Of a DNA stretch of 64,000 nt, positions 1 through 10,726 are shown one piece after another (within the stretch, counting starts at the first letter, position 1; every line of letters starts with the position of its first letter). Source of the stretch: Spinacia oleracea (taxonomy: Eukaryota; Streptophyta; Magnoliopsida; Caryophyllales; Amaranthaceae). The stretch covers positions 43,886,027 to 43,950,026 of the forward strand of contig NC_079491.1 of the NCBI RefSeq assembly GCF_020520425.1. The letters are read 5' to 3'. Under the pieces are notes generated by a model. It was given only the letters and a program-made list of their open reading frames with translations. It ran no database searches and was not told where the DNA came from. Position numbers and translations under genes: made by a program.

Positions 1-520
1 CGATACGAACAATATTTAATATTTCCGATTCCGGAATTAATTTCCGTTTCGAACAAATATTTCCGATTCTGGCAATATTTCCATTTCCGATAATATTTTC
101 CGATACGTACCATGTTTCCGTTTCCGGCAACATCTACGACTTGGATAATATTTATATTTCCGATACGATCCATATTTCCGTTTCCAGCAATATCATCGTT
201 TCCGGAGTATTCATTTCTTGCCTGTGACGATCTCAGCTCCCACTAAAACCAAGATCCGTCGATTCCGAATATCCATAGATGGAGTATTTAATTCCATTAA
301 ATACTTGATCCGTTTACGTACTATTTGTGTGACCCTACAGGTTCAGTCAAGAGTAAGCTGTGGATTAATATCATTAATTCCACTTGAACTGAAGCGGCCT
401 CTAGCTAGGCATTCAGCTCACTTGATCTCACTGAATTATTAACTTGTTAATTAATACTGAACCGCATTTATTAGACTTAACATTGAATGCATACTTGGAC
501 CAAGGGCATTATTTCCTTCA
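1..520 (-). mobile_element. C1: copia LTR fragment, reversed
   Basis: This matches the last 600 bases or so of the C3 LTR (27089-27688) and is the reverse complement of the start of the C2 LTR (12948 onward). The LTR terminus is at 520, where ATTTCCTTCA is the complement of the LTR start TGAAGGAAAT. The bases after 520 (GAAAGTAAC) are not the polypurine tract expected next to a 3' LTR. The piece is therefore the outer end of a 5' LTR or of a solo LTR, inserted backwards into C2. The rest lies outside the window. Confidence 0.8.
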
Positions 521-1558
521 GAAAGTAACAAAAGATATGAACTATTGTTAGAACGCCTAGACAATAGAATTCAAAGCTAAAGAAAGATTTTATGACTTTA
601 TTATTTCACATGGATTTGAGTGAATATAGGTTTATTTACTCAAAGTGATATAAGTTTGAATCTGTTTGACTAGTTCAAAGATTCAGAAGTATAAAATCCA
701 CTTGGCAAGAAATCATAAAGATCTAGGTTAGATCATGTTGATGATTACTTGAGACCAAATATGATCATCAATGATTGTGTGTTGTAATTTCACAATCTAG
801 GTCCATAAGATATGGTATATCTTAGTTGGAATGATCGAAGTCAATTAGTACTTGATTCGATCAATGATGAATCATAAAGACTTTTCCTATAATTTCTAAA
901 ACAAAATGCTCAACTACCACCAAACTAAACCAAATTCGTCAAAGCTATTGAAAAGTAATTTTAGAATAACTTTTCATAAAATATATCTAGAGAGTTGCAA
1001 AACTCAGTGGGAGCTTAGTGTTTGTTATTCAACAAACTAAGGCCCAAGTATAGATATATGTTTCATTCAAATGAGACACAAAGGTATTGTTTCTACCACG
1101 AATTTTTGAGAACATAATGTTTGTTTGCTCGAAATAATGTCCTTTTTGGAAATTCGTTTCCAAAATGACAAGTGGGAGAAAATAGACCTCGAAAGTCTTC
1201 GAGGCGAACAACAAACATAAACGGACATTCCGGAGGCTTTTCGAAGTGCTTCAGAAAATCCGAACTTATTCTTTAAGGACTTTAGAAGTGGCTTTAAAGA
1301 ATAGACATCTCTTAGAAGACTTTACAAGTGCTTCAAGGAGAACAGAATATTCAAAGGACTTTCAAGTGGCTATTGATATTCTATTGTTTGATGTTCTATA
1401 CTCTAGTAGGCATAGAGTTCAAGTCACTGGAACTATGAGATTCTTCTATTAGATAGTGAAGAAACATGGAGTTCAGGTCACTGAAACTATGCAATTCTTC
1501 TATTAGATAGTAAAGAAACCTACAACTTGCAGTCAAACTAAAAGAAGTGACTTGTAAG
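521..1558 (+). pseudogene. C2: degenerate copia integrase-to-hinge region
   Basis: No long ORF survives. Translated in + frames, the stretch 1029-1214 gives scattered copia pol residues of the region after integrase (a YCFYHE-like block, then LFARNN and KxQVGENRP). It aligns with the intact-looking part of C3 at 30340-30480. Upstream, 590-1000 aligns loosely with the integrase core of C3. It continues at 8887 once A1 is removed. It is heavily mutated and clearly dead. Confidence 0.65.
1554..1558. repeat. Target-site duplication of A1, left copy
   Basis: GTAAG directly left of the A1 LTR is repeated exactly at 8887-8891, directly right of the other LTR. Five bases is the usual LTR-retrotransposon duplication. 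Confidence 0.95.
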
Positions 1559-3028
1559 TGATAGGCTGTCGTACACCCGTCAAAAATAAAATCCTAACGA
1601 AACCTCCTAACAATGTAGTAGAGTAAGCAGGGTCGAATCCACAGAGAGATGGCTACTTAAATCTAGCTTTCAAGGTATGGCGAAACTAATAATGTCACGA
1701 AATTTAGGATTCAATGTTTAAACTAAAATAAATAGAAAAATAAACTAAAAGATCTAGGGCAACGGTTCACCATGTTCATAGTTCAGAATCAATCAAAACA
1801 TCATCAACAACTCAAATATTCAAATTATCTAGAGCACAAGTTAATCCTACGGTCGGGTCTTAACACTCTCAATTCAACATATGCAGTACGATCGCTAACA
1901 TAATCAGAATTGCTAGTTGTAGGTAAGCCTCTAAAATTCGATCTTTCGATTCTAAATCCTATTAGCATGATTTAATCAAACAATTGATCAGATTGCAAAG
2001 ATTAACAATATAAACCTAATCAACTAGAATATCAATGAATAATTAAACCATCAACAATAATAATAAAGATTCATAACATAAACATGGATTCCCAAACCCT
2101 AGAAAGCGAACTACTCAATCATGAAACGAACAATGAAAATCAAATCTAAGAATGAAAACATAATTAAAAGCAATAAATAAAATAAAAACGAAAATCAATA
2201 ATACCTCAAAGAATTACATTAATGGAGTTTGTAGAAAAACTATGGTTCATGAAAAAGAAAAGAGAGAAAAAAAACGTGAAAGAGGAGTTCCAAGAGAATT
2301 GAAACCTAAAGGAAAAAATAAAAGCATAAGGGATAAAAGCATTCCCTTGAAGTATTTATATGCTTCTCAAATTCTAAACAAAATAGGAAAAAATAACAAT
2401 TACATAAGCTAAGATTTAATTGGACGATCACGAAGACGAAAGCATGAACCCGCGTGTGGAAGTAGTTGGGCGGAGAAACCAGCGGGCCCGCTGGTGGGTC
2501 GCTGGTTTTCGCGCCCAAGGGGAAGATTGGGCCATCGTTTTGGGCTTCGGGCGAATCGGATAGTCGAGCCATCTTGTTTATGTCATAACTCTTGTTCTAC
2601 AATGCCTATAAGGACGTGTGACCTGTCGTTGGAAAGCTCTTGAAGTCTACTTTCTAGGCCAATAAAAATCGCCTCATTCCGACATGTAGAACTTGAGATA
2701 TCATCAAAAGAGTGAACGCTTGTCCGTTTTGATGCTTAGAAAAATAGCGTTTAGCTTCGTTATTGACTCAAAATTATCCCTAGAGATATGCAATGATCCT
2801 CGAGTCAACATTCCATCCGTTCATCATCCAAATCAACTCATAACACTCCGAAAGCATCCAAATGACCGTAAAATCACCTGAAACATTAAGAAAACACAAA
2901 CGGGGCGTAATAGAGTACGACAACGATAACTTATGCAAATGTGATCCTAAATGCAACTAAAATGATATAAATGCCTAATAATGCAACCTAAATGCGCCTA
3001 AAATACCCTATACAAATATGACTCATCA
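1559..3028 (-). repeat. A1 3' LTR
   Basis: A 1470-bp LTR, the 3' copy because the element reads on the minus strand. The complement of TATAAATA lies at 2353-2360 and is the likely promoter. Upstream of it, in minus-strand sense, is a GC-rich block (about 2450-2550) with GCGGGCCCGC-like palindromes. An 88-codon frame at 2306-2572 is present in both LTRs but has no known similarity and is probably chance. Confidence 0.93.
2353..2360 (-). promoter_or_regulatory. TATA box of A1 LTR
   Basis: TATAAATA on the minus strand inside the 3' LTR. The 5' LTR copy at 8211-8218 is identical and would be the one driving the element. Confidence 0.6.
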
Positions 3029-3667
3029 AATTCCCCCAAGCTAGACTGTTGCTTGTCCCCAAGCAACACTAAACCAAAGATAGAGAAACGAGACGCACAT
3101 GACTTTCATAAAACCATGGTAAGACCAACCTAACTCTCGAGCAAACAATCAAACAGAGTTATTGAGACGGAAATCTAGCTCAGATACAAATAGAACCACA
3201 AAGCATCGTGATCCACAATCGAAACAACCAAGCTTAGCCACAAACTATTCTCAATCAAGCTAGTCGTCGCCGCATACCTTGTTGAATATAAATATATGAT
3301 GCAACATGGGGTAAGATGACAATAGCAAGAAACGATTTTCATTCAATCACAAAACAAACATGCCGATCAAGAGGTCTTTATAATAAGCTTGTAATGGGGC
3401 TAGGTGAAAAGGAAGGGTAGGGTATAATTTGGAAAAAGTGAGAGTAAGGTCCAACTTGGGGAGCAAATGTGAACTATATGCGTCGGCGTGATAATGCCGC
3501 AAATCCAACTCCATCGAACCATGAAACCCGAACAATCAACCAAGTTACAACCAAGGGAAAACATAATATAATGTCAATGGTCTTTCTTCATTCCCCTTTC
3601 CTTGCTTTCAAATTACATACAAAAACGAAAAACATATTTTTTTTTTTTGATTTTTCTTTGATTTTTC

Positions 3668-3699
<32 letters not shown>

Positions 3700-6201
3700 G
3701 GTATGAAAATGAAACTAGATAATGAAATCGAAAGTACATAAATAAATCTAATGCTAACTGTTACAAGCTTGGGTGCCAACAATAATATACACCATTTCCG
3801 AACCACAAATCCAAACATAGCCTCGAACCACGAACTATTGGCTTAGTGTGCCAATCAATCAACATCAATGAAACCATTACGAACACCGAAGCTCCCCCAA
3901 GCTAGACTCGGGACAAGTAACCAACGGGGCTAATAGGGCTCAATTTTGTGGAGTTAAAACAATAAACGGACAAGGCTACAACATGGGTATGAAAGGCAGG
4001 AACTGATGTTTCTAAGTTCGTCTGAAGGCTTCCTAAGAGAATGGCCTCTGTCATACGCGGCATGCGTGAGTTGCAACTAAACTACTAATGAATCTCAAGC
4101 CAAAATCATACGATAACAAGTCACATCAATCACACAAACACATAGTAAGGTGACCTACAAGATAATTGGCTAGCTATTCTTGACACGAGACCAACATCTT
4201 ACCGCATACCATTCAATTGGCTCACACAATGCCAAGCAGTTATCAATGTATAGCATGACCGACTGAATTTCAGAATCATAACTACGTTCAAAAGAAGCTC
4301 AAGAGAGTCAAATAAAGCCCGAAAAAAGTTTGAAAGTCAATTGCATAATGCAGGGTATAAAGACATGCAAATGCAAGTAAAAATGCAACTAAATTGAACA
4401 ATAACACTAGGAAAGCAGTACATTTTTTTTCGTTGCACGTAAACTCCCACCCCTAATGGATGGTACAAAGCGTACAACACCTAAACAAAACAATAAAACT
4501 ATACTAGAAAGCAACAAAGATAGATATCCCTCCCCCAAGCTAAGCAAAACACAGTGCCCTCACTGTGAAAATAGCAACAATATAACTCAAACAAGGGAGA
4601 GGGATGGAAAGTGCTCACTCGTGATGAGGCTCGTCTTCCGAGGATGACTCGGTAGAACTGTCGACAATAGAAGCAGTGTGGCCAGAAGCTTCAAACTGAC
4701 GACGCAAAGAGCCATTATCCATAGATGTGGTGGATTTGGGTGATAGCTAGTTGGTTTAGTTGTTTTCATGATACAACAACCACGATTTAAAATACTCCAA
4801 TCAACCAAGATGGTGCATAATTCAAGATTCCACGATCAATCCCAACAAGCAATCCAAGCAATGACAATATTCGCCCAATGCTAATAATTCAAACTCAACA
4901 ACCAACAAACGTTAACCAATCTCAACAAATAATTCATATAATATGCACAACAACGACAACCATTTGAATTCAACAACCAATATTGTCATTAAAATTCCAA
5001 TTTTCTTTTCAAAATATGATTCGAGTGAATAAACTTTAGAAATTTTGAAATTTTAATATCTTTTATGCATCGCAAAGACCATAATTTAGTTGCGAACTCA
5101 CGTGAATTCCGCAAACGAGCCACAATACTACACAATTTGTCAATGCCCACAAAGAATCAAAAACCCCCAAATTGATTTCAAAAGTTAGGGTTTAAAATTC
5201 AAAAACAAAATAATGGTGAATATGGGAGATTGGAGAGGATTAGAGGAGGAGGGAAGGTGGCAGATGCGGGCTGGTGGTGCGGCGCGCCGACCACCGAATT
5301 GCAGGCGGCCGGCGGCGGTGGTCTGGTGTGGCTGGAAAGAAGGTGGTTCGCGAAGGGAAGGTGGGTGAGGAAGGAGAATGCGCGAGTGGAGGTGAATGGC
5401 TGGGCGTGCGCGAGTGAGGGAGAAGTGGTGGCGCTGTCCGCCGGTGGTGAAGGTGGAGAGCCGGCGTAACTGCCGGTTGGTGAAGGTGGCGTGCCGGCGT
5501 AACTGCTGGTTGGTGAAGACCAGTTTGTGCGTGGGCGAGAGCTGAGGAAAAAAGGGAAAAAAAATAAAATAAAAAATAAAATTTGAATGGGGGGTGGGCG
5601 GCAATTCCAGCGAGGGCGCTGGTTCTCTAGCGGGCAAGGCAGAAACAACATTTGTGGAGGACAAAAGGGGCAGCGGGCTCGCTGGGAGGGCGCTGGAAAG
5701 CGCGAGAAAGAGCTGCTGCTCGCTGGGCTAGCGATGGAATGCGTGAGTGCAGCTTGTCGCTGCATTATTGAGGCTTGCAAAAGCTTGTCGATGCATCGGA
5801 TTTCCAGAATTAGCTTGATCTTGCACCTATACGTCCTAAAAAAAAAATCAAGCACCACTAAACTCAAAAATTAGAATCGTTAGTAAAATTAAACGCAAAA
5901 AAAAATAAAAAATAAAAAATAAAAATAAAATAATTACGATGAACGAAAAACGAATCTAAAAATAAAATAAAAATTGAATTCAAGTGAACTCAAAGGAAAA
6001 TATTTTTGGCTTTTGTTGTTTTTTCATTTTTTTATTTTTATTTTCAATAAATTAATTAAATAAAAAAAGAATACTAAATTAATATCGAAAAAAATAAATT
6101 AAAATTGAAAAAAAAAAAAATTAAGTGAGGGAAAATTAGGAATCGGGTTGCCTCCCGATAAGCGCTCGTTTTAAGTCATTAGCTTGACTTCACTCAAATT
6201 G
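3029..6201 (-). other. A1 non-coding 3' interior
   Basis: About 3.2 kb without a supportable gene. It starts at the LTR with AATTCCCCC, whose complement GGGGGAATT is the polypurine tract. It has a long T run at 3674-3700, a GC-rich segment at 5230-5760 with repeated GCTGG/CCAGC words, and A-rich DNA at 5840-6120. Overlapping open frames at 5185-5867 on both strands come from the GC-rich segment and show no protein similarity I recognise. Confidence 0.6.
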
Positions 6202-7293
6202 TTAATCAGAAGAATCCAACGCCTTGAGTAATTTATCAAATGCCCCCGCAAACATGTCATTGAGCACTACGTATGGCTTGAGTAAAACCACATTCATCCT
6301 CGCAAATAGGGTGTTAGATAAATAAGCAGAAAAAATAAAACCAAAAGAAAAAGAGTCAAAAGTAGAAGAAAAATGAAAAGAAAAAGAAGAATATTTACAA
6401 TTTCCCTCTAATTGCTCCTCGGGCAATGTAAACGATTTTGAATGAGCGTCAAGGTCGGTAAGGTCAAATGTATCATGGAATGGAGACCTATTGATAAAGT
6501 TCGAAAGACTTAACATGGGGGATGAAGGAACAAGATCAAGCTTCCGCGAGAACGGGATATAGGCGGGAGGAGATATAGGCTCAACATTAATGCTTTTACC
6601 TACAATTCCACCCTCGTGAATAAACTTATCACTAAAATCTTCAACCAAAAGTTTCGCAACCAATGGTTTCTCAACCAACGATTCTACAACCATTAGCGCT
6701 TCTTCATCCTCCAAAGTCTCCGTTATATCCAACTTTTCCTCATCAGTACCAAAAGTCAAATGATAACCTTCCTCTAATGAACTAACATTCTCAACAAATC
6801 CACCATCATCATCATCATCATTATAAAGGATTTTCATGTCACAATAAGATGGTTCGAGTTGGAAATTTTGCATATTAAATCGAAGGAAAGGGTTAACAGT
6901 ACTAACATATGACTCGTTATAGGGACAAAGAGAAGTATCAAGGTCATGACAATGACAATAAGAACAATAATATGGGGGAGAGGTGTGAGTTTGAGAAATA
7001 GGAAAAGAGAAATTTTGCAGAGTAGGTTCAACAAACATTGTCGTCTCCCACTCATATGTATCCCTAGCTAATTGTTCAATCAAATCCCAACACTCTTCTG
7101 GAGTCTTCTCCACAAATATATAACTACTCATGGAATCCAACACCAATCTTGTACCTTCATTCAATCCCTCATAAATCACCATACATAGTTCCCATTGTTC
7201 AAAAAGATGATTTGGACCAAGAAAATCTCCGAGCCTATAATAATACCTCCAAAACACTTCATTCTCGAATTGAGGAAAACAAATAGAAGCCAT
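6202..7293 (-). CDS. Gag-like protein of non-autonomous A1
   Basis: A 363-residue frame starting at ATG 7293. Residues about 1-85 resemble the C-terminal half of Athila/Ty3-type Gag: FWRYYYRLGDFL, then an LNEGTR block, a serine/methionine-rich LDSMSS stretch, and TPEECWDLIEQLA followed by YEWE. In full Gag this order follows the main capsid core. The start of capsid is missing, and I see no CCHC knuckle, protease or polymerase. The remainder is acidic and low in complexity (a run of aspartates near residue 160), with no recognised domain. It lies just downstream of the PBS, where gag belongs. The uninterrupted frame fits the youth of the element, but function is unproved. Confidence 0.6.
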   Translation of the reverse strand: MASICFPQFENEVFWRYYYRLGDFLGPNHLFEQWELCMVIYEGLNEGTRLVLDSMSSYIFVEKTPEECWDLIEQLARDTYEWETTMFVEPTLQNFSFPISQTHTSPPYYCSYCHCHDLDTSLCPYNESYVSTVNPFLRFNMQNFQLEPSYCDMKILYNDDDDDGGFVENVSSLEEGYHLTFGTDEEKLDITETLEDEEALMVVESLVEKPLVAKLLVEDFSDKFIHEGGIVGKSINVEPISPPAYIPFSRKLDLVPSSPMLSLSNFINRSPFHDTFDLTDLDAHSKSFTLPEEQLEGNCKYSSFSFHFSSTFDSFSFGFIFSAYLSNTLFARMNVVLLKPYVVLNDMFAGAFDKLLKALDSSD

Positions 7294-7392
7294 GTATATT
7301 TTTTATAGAAAAGGAATTTTATACACAAATCGAAAAAATATATACAATGTAGCCTCACCAAAAATGAAAGCTAAAAAGAAAAGTAAAACAGT

Positions 7393-7410
7393 CTCCCCGG
7401 CAACGGCGCC
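7393..7410 (-). promoter_or_regulatory. A1 primer-binding site (tRNA-Asp type)
   Basis: On the minus strand TGGCGCCGTTGCCGGGGA, five bases (AATTT) from the LTR end. This is the well-known Athila-lineage PBS. A2 has the same five-base spacer and a near-identical site. Confidence 0.9.
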
Positions 7411-7415
7411 AAAAT

Positions 7416-8886
7416 TTGATAGGCTGTCGTACACCCGTCAAAAATAAAATCCTAACGAAACCTCCTAACAATGTAGTAGGGTAAGCAGGGTCGAATCCAC
7501 AGAGAGATGGCTACTTAAATCTAGCTTTCAAGGTATGGCGAAACTAATAATGTCACGAAATTTAGGATTCAATGTTTAAACTAAAATAAATAGAAAAATA
7601 AACTAAAAGATCTAGGGCAACGGTTCACCATGTTCATAGTTCAGAATCAATCAAAACATCATCAACAACTCAAATATTCAAATTATCTAGAGCACAAGTT
7701 AATCCTACGGTCGGGTCTTAACACTCTCAATTCAACATATGCAGTACGATCGCTAACATAATCAGAATTGCTAGTTGTAGGTAAGCCTCTAAAATTCGAT
7801 CTTTCGATTCTAAATCCTATTAGCGTGATTTAATCAAACAATTGATCAGATTGCAAAGATTAACAATATAAACCTAATCAACTAGAATATCAATGAATAA
7901 TTAAACCATCAACAATAATAATAAAGATTCATAACATAAACATGGATTCCCAAACCCTAGAAAGCGAACTACTCAATCATGAAACGAACAATGAAAATCA
8001 AATCTAAGAATGAAAACATAATTAAAAGCAATAAATAAAATAAAAACGAAAATCAATAATACCTCAAAGAATTACATTAATGGAGTTTGTAGAAAAACTA
8101 TGGTTCATGAAAAAGAAAAGAGAGAAAAAAAACGTGAAAGAGGAGTTCCAAGAGAATTGAAACCTAAAGGAAAAAATAAAAGCATAAGGGATAAAAGCAT
8201 TCCCTTGAAGTATTTATATGCTTCTCAAATTCTAAACAAAATAGGAAAAAATAACAATTACATAAGCTAAGATTTAATTGGACGATCACGAAGACGAAAG
8301 CATGAACCCGCGTGTGGAAGTAGTTGGGCGGAGAAACCAGCGGGCCCGCTGGTGGGTCGCTGGTTTTCGCGCCCAAGGGGAAGATTGGGCCATCGTTTTG
8401 GGCTTCGGGCGAATCGGATAGTCGAGCCATCTTGTTTATGTCATAACTCTTGTTCTACAATGCCTATAAGGACGTGTGACCTGTCGTTGGAAAGCTCTTG
8501 AAGTCTACTTTCTAGGCCAATAAAAATCGCCTCATTCCGACATGTAGAACTTGAGATATCATCAAAAGAGTGAACGCTTGTCCGTTTTGATGCTTAGAAA
8601 AATAGCGTTTAGCTTCGTTATTGACTCAAAATTATCCCTAGAGATATGCAATGATCCTCGAGTCAACATTCCATCCGTTCATCATCCAAATCAACTCATA
8701 ACACTCCGAAAGCATCCAAATGACCGTAAAATCACCTGAAACATTAAGAAAACACAAACGGGGCGTAATAGAGTACGACAACGATAACTTATGCAAATGT
8801 GATCCTAAATGCAACTAAAATGATATAAATGCCTAATAATGCAACCTAAATGCGCCTAAAATACCCTATACAAATATGACTCATCA
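7416..8886 (-). repeat. A1 5' LTR
   Basis: A 1471-bp copy of 1559-3028, next to the PBS, so it is the promoter-bearing 5' LTR. Its TATA box is at 8211-8218 (minus strand). Virtually identical to the 3' LTR. Confidence 0.93.
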
Positions 8887-8891
8887 GTAAG
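8887..8891. repeat. Target-site duplication of A1, right copy
   Basis: GTAAG, identical to 1554-1558. Removing 1559-8891 restores continuous copia C2 sequence. Confidence 0.95.
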
Positions 8892-9340
8892 AAAGCTATG
8901 ACGAAACCCAGATTCCCTAAAATGGTTAGAGGCCATATATAGACTATATGTTTAATTGGTTAAAGGCCATAAAACATACTCAATGTTTTGATGACAAAAT
9001 TGAAATTTTGTTGATTTGCAAGAATAGTTTCACACCTATTGGTTGCAAGTTTGTATTAAGGATAAAAACCATCAAACATGAAATTGTGTTCACACACAAA
9101 GCTAGATTAGTTGCTAAAGGTTACAAGCAAATTCACGATGTGGATTGTGTTGAAACCTCATGCAAAATCGTAATGCTTAAGTCTATAATTCAAGCAATGA
9201 TTGCATATTGGTACATATGGCAATTGGATGACAAAACATCTTCCTCAGTCAAATGTTGGAAGAAACTATGTACATGGTATGTCATAGGATTTGTGGATCC
9301 AAATAAATGCTTGAAAAAGAAAGCTAGCTTATAAAATCTA
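8892..9340 (+). pseudogene. C2: decayed copia reverse transcriptase, first part
   Basis: The frame from 8948 keeps clear copia reverse-transcriptase landmarks: FTHKARLVAKGYKQ, then a VDCVET block where the family has VDYxET, a KSII block and YIWQLDDKT. C3 has the same order at 29750-29950. Several key positions differ and the catalytic segment is not here. The frame ends where the foldback transposon is inserted, at the KSIYGLKQ part of the protein. Confidence 0.85.
9332..9340. repeat. 9-bp target-site duplication, left copy
   Basis: TAAAATCTA directly left of the inverted repeat; repeated exactly at 10718-10726. Confidence 0.9.
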
Positions 9341-9658
9341 CGGATTTTTCATGAAATACCCCTCAATTTTCACGAAATTCACCAAATGCCCCTCAACTTT
9401 CAGAAATTCACCAAATGCCCCTCACCTTTAATATAATACCCAAACTACCCTTACTAATGACGCGTCGTTAGTCCGCCGTTAGTCCGCCGTTAGCCTACTT
9501 TTCTAATTCACCAAATGCCCCTACAATGTAACTTATTTCACCAAATACCCCTATTTTAAAATATAATTTACCAAATGCCCAAATGTAAAAATTACCTTTT
9601 TAAAGCCCAATGGCTAGTTTTTTGGGATTGAAAAATAGCCGTAGCTTATTGTTTTAGT
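9341..9658 (+). repeat. Left terminal inverted repeat
   Basis: Complementary to 10411-10717 with few mismatches and small indels. It contains several CACCAAATGCCCCT-type subrepeats and a doubled GTCCGCCGTTA unit at about 9471-9495 that is reduced in the other arm. Confidence 0.88.
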
Positions 9659-10410
9659 CACCAAAACTTTCCAGTCATTTGAGAGTTGAGACTATGGAAG
9701 ATATAAGGCAGTGTGATGATAGATACTGTGGCAATGGTATGTTACAGTTTAGAACTATTCGGCCCGAGTTAATAAGTAAGCCCCTTGAGTATAAGAGGAT
9801 ACTCAAGGGAAGGGAATCCTCACCCCCAAAATACAACTTTGAGGTTGTAAGATACAATCTCAACAACTAGGTTAGGCCAAGTACTACTTGGTACTTTGTA
9901 TATGCAAGAAATACACTTGATACAAATATATAATGCCTCAATTTACTTATTTACATTTCTTATAGAGTGGCATATGAAAAGAGCGATACAATTAAGAGAA
10001 TGTCTCTAAAATAAAAGACCAACCAAATGAAACTCTACTCAAAAGACTAACACCACTTAATGAGTTTGATGCGTGTTTGGTTCACGGTTATTTGAGGCCA
10101 CGAAACGAAATTAAGAACATGACTTTCTTCCCACTTATGTGCTTGGATAACAGGAATATGATACTCCATTACTAGAGGTAATAGAGTGTAATATCAATTG
10201 GTTATCTGCAATATGGAGGCCCTTTTTTCCTTTCCTTTCCTTTCCTTTCCTTGAGTAGTGATTTTAACTTATATTCATGCAAAACAAGAGGTAATAGACT
10301 CATTATGTGTGGATGATGATTTTGAATGATAACTCATGACACAAAACTGAGATGAAACTACAACAAAACAATTTGGTGACTAAATAAACACTCAGAACAG
10401 GGTTATTTAT

Positions 10411-10717
10411 ACTAAAACAATAAGCTACGGCTATTTTTCAATCCAAAAAAACTAGCCGTTGGGCTTTAAAAAGGTAATTTTTACATTTGGGAATTTGGTG
10501 AATTATATTTTAAAATAGGGGTATTTGGTGAAATAAGTTACATTGTAGGGGCATTTGGTGAATTAGAAAAGTAGGCTAACGGCGGACTAACGGCGTGTCA
10601 TTAGTAAGGGTAGTTTGGGTATTATATTAAAGGTGAGGGGTATTTGGTGAATTTCTGAAAGTTGAGGGGCATTTGGTGAATTTCGTGAAAATTGAGGGGT
10701 ATTTCATGAAAAATCCG
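10411..10717 (-). repeat. Right terminal inverted repeat
   Basis: Reverse complement of 9341-9658. Followed by the second copy of the 9-bp duplication at 10718-10726. Confidence 0.88.
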
Positions 10718-10726
10718 TAAAATCTA

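Larger units (their letters stand above)
1559..8886 (-). mobile_element. A1: young non-autonomous Athila-like LTR retrotransposon
   Basis: A complete 7328-bp minus-strand element. LTRs are 1559-3028 and 7416-8886, both reading TGAT...ATCA; they are flanked by the GTAAG duplication. By eye the LTRs differ at only two bases (1622 and about 1977) and one A in a run near 1582. The PBS at 7393-7410 is the classic Athila type. The interior carries one gag-like ORF but no protease, reverse transcriptase or integrase, so movement must have used proteins of a related element. It interrupts the dead copia C2. With a substitution rate of about 1e-8 per site per year (assumed), the LTRs would be well under 0.2 million years old. 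Confidence 0.93.
9341..10717. mobile_element. Foldback DNA transposon, Mutator-like
   Basis: A 1377-bp element ending CGGATTTTT...AAAAATCCG. The terminal inverted repeats are very long (about 9341-9658 and 10411-10717). Within each arm a CACCAAATGCCCCT-like unit recurs every 20-40 bases. The duplication flanking it is exactly 9 bp (TAAAATCTA), the length typical of the Mutator/MULE superfamily. The centre (9659-10410) encodes no transposase: the longest frame is 63 codons (9679-9870) and unrecognised. It contains a CCTTT microsatellite near 10225-10252. The element is therefore non-autonomous. The 9-bp duplication is the main argument; the ends do not start with the G usual for MULEs. Confidence 0.8.

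Noticed and set aside
2306..2572. 88-codon frame in both A1 LTRs
   Set aside because: Identical only because the LTRs are; it overlaps the promoter region and has no protein similarity.
3588..3818. Lysine-rich frame over the poly-T run of A1
   Set aside because: Homopolymer artefact.
5185..5874. Long overlapping frames on both strands of the GC-rich part of A1
   Set aside because: Composition effect: few stop codons in GC-rich DNA, proline/serine/arginine-rich translations, frames on opposite strands.
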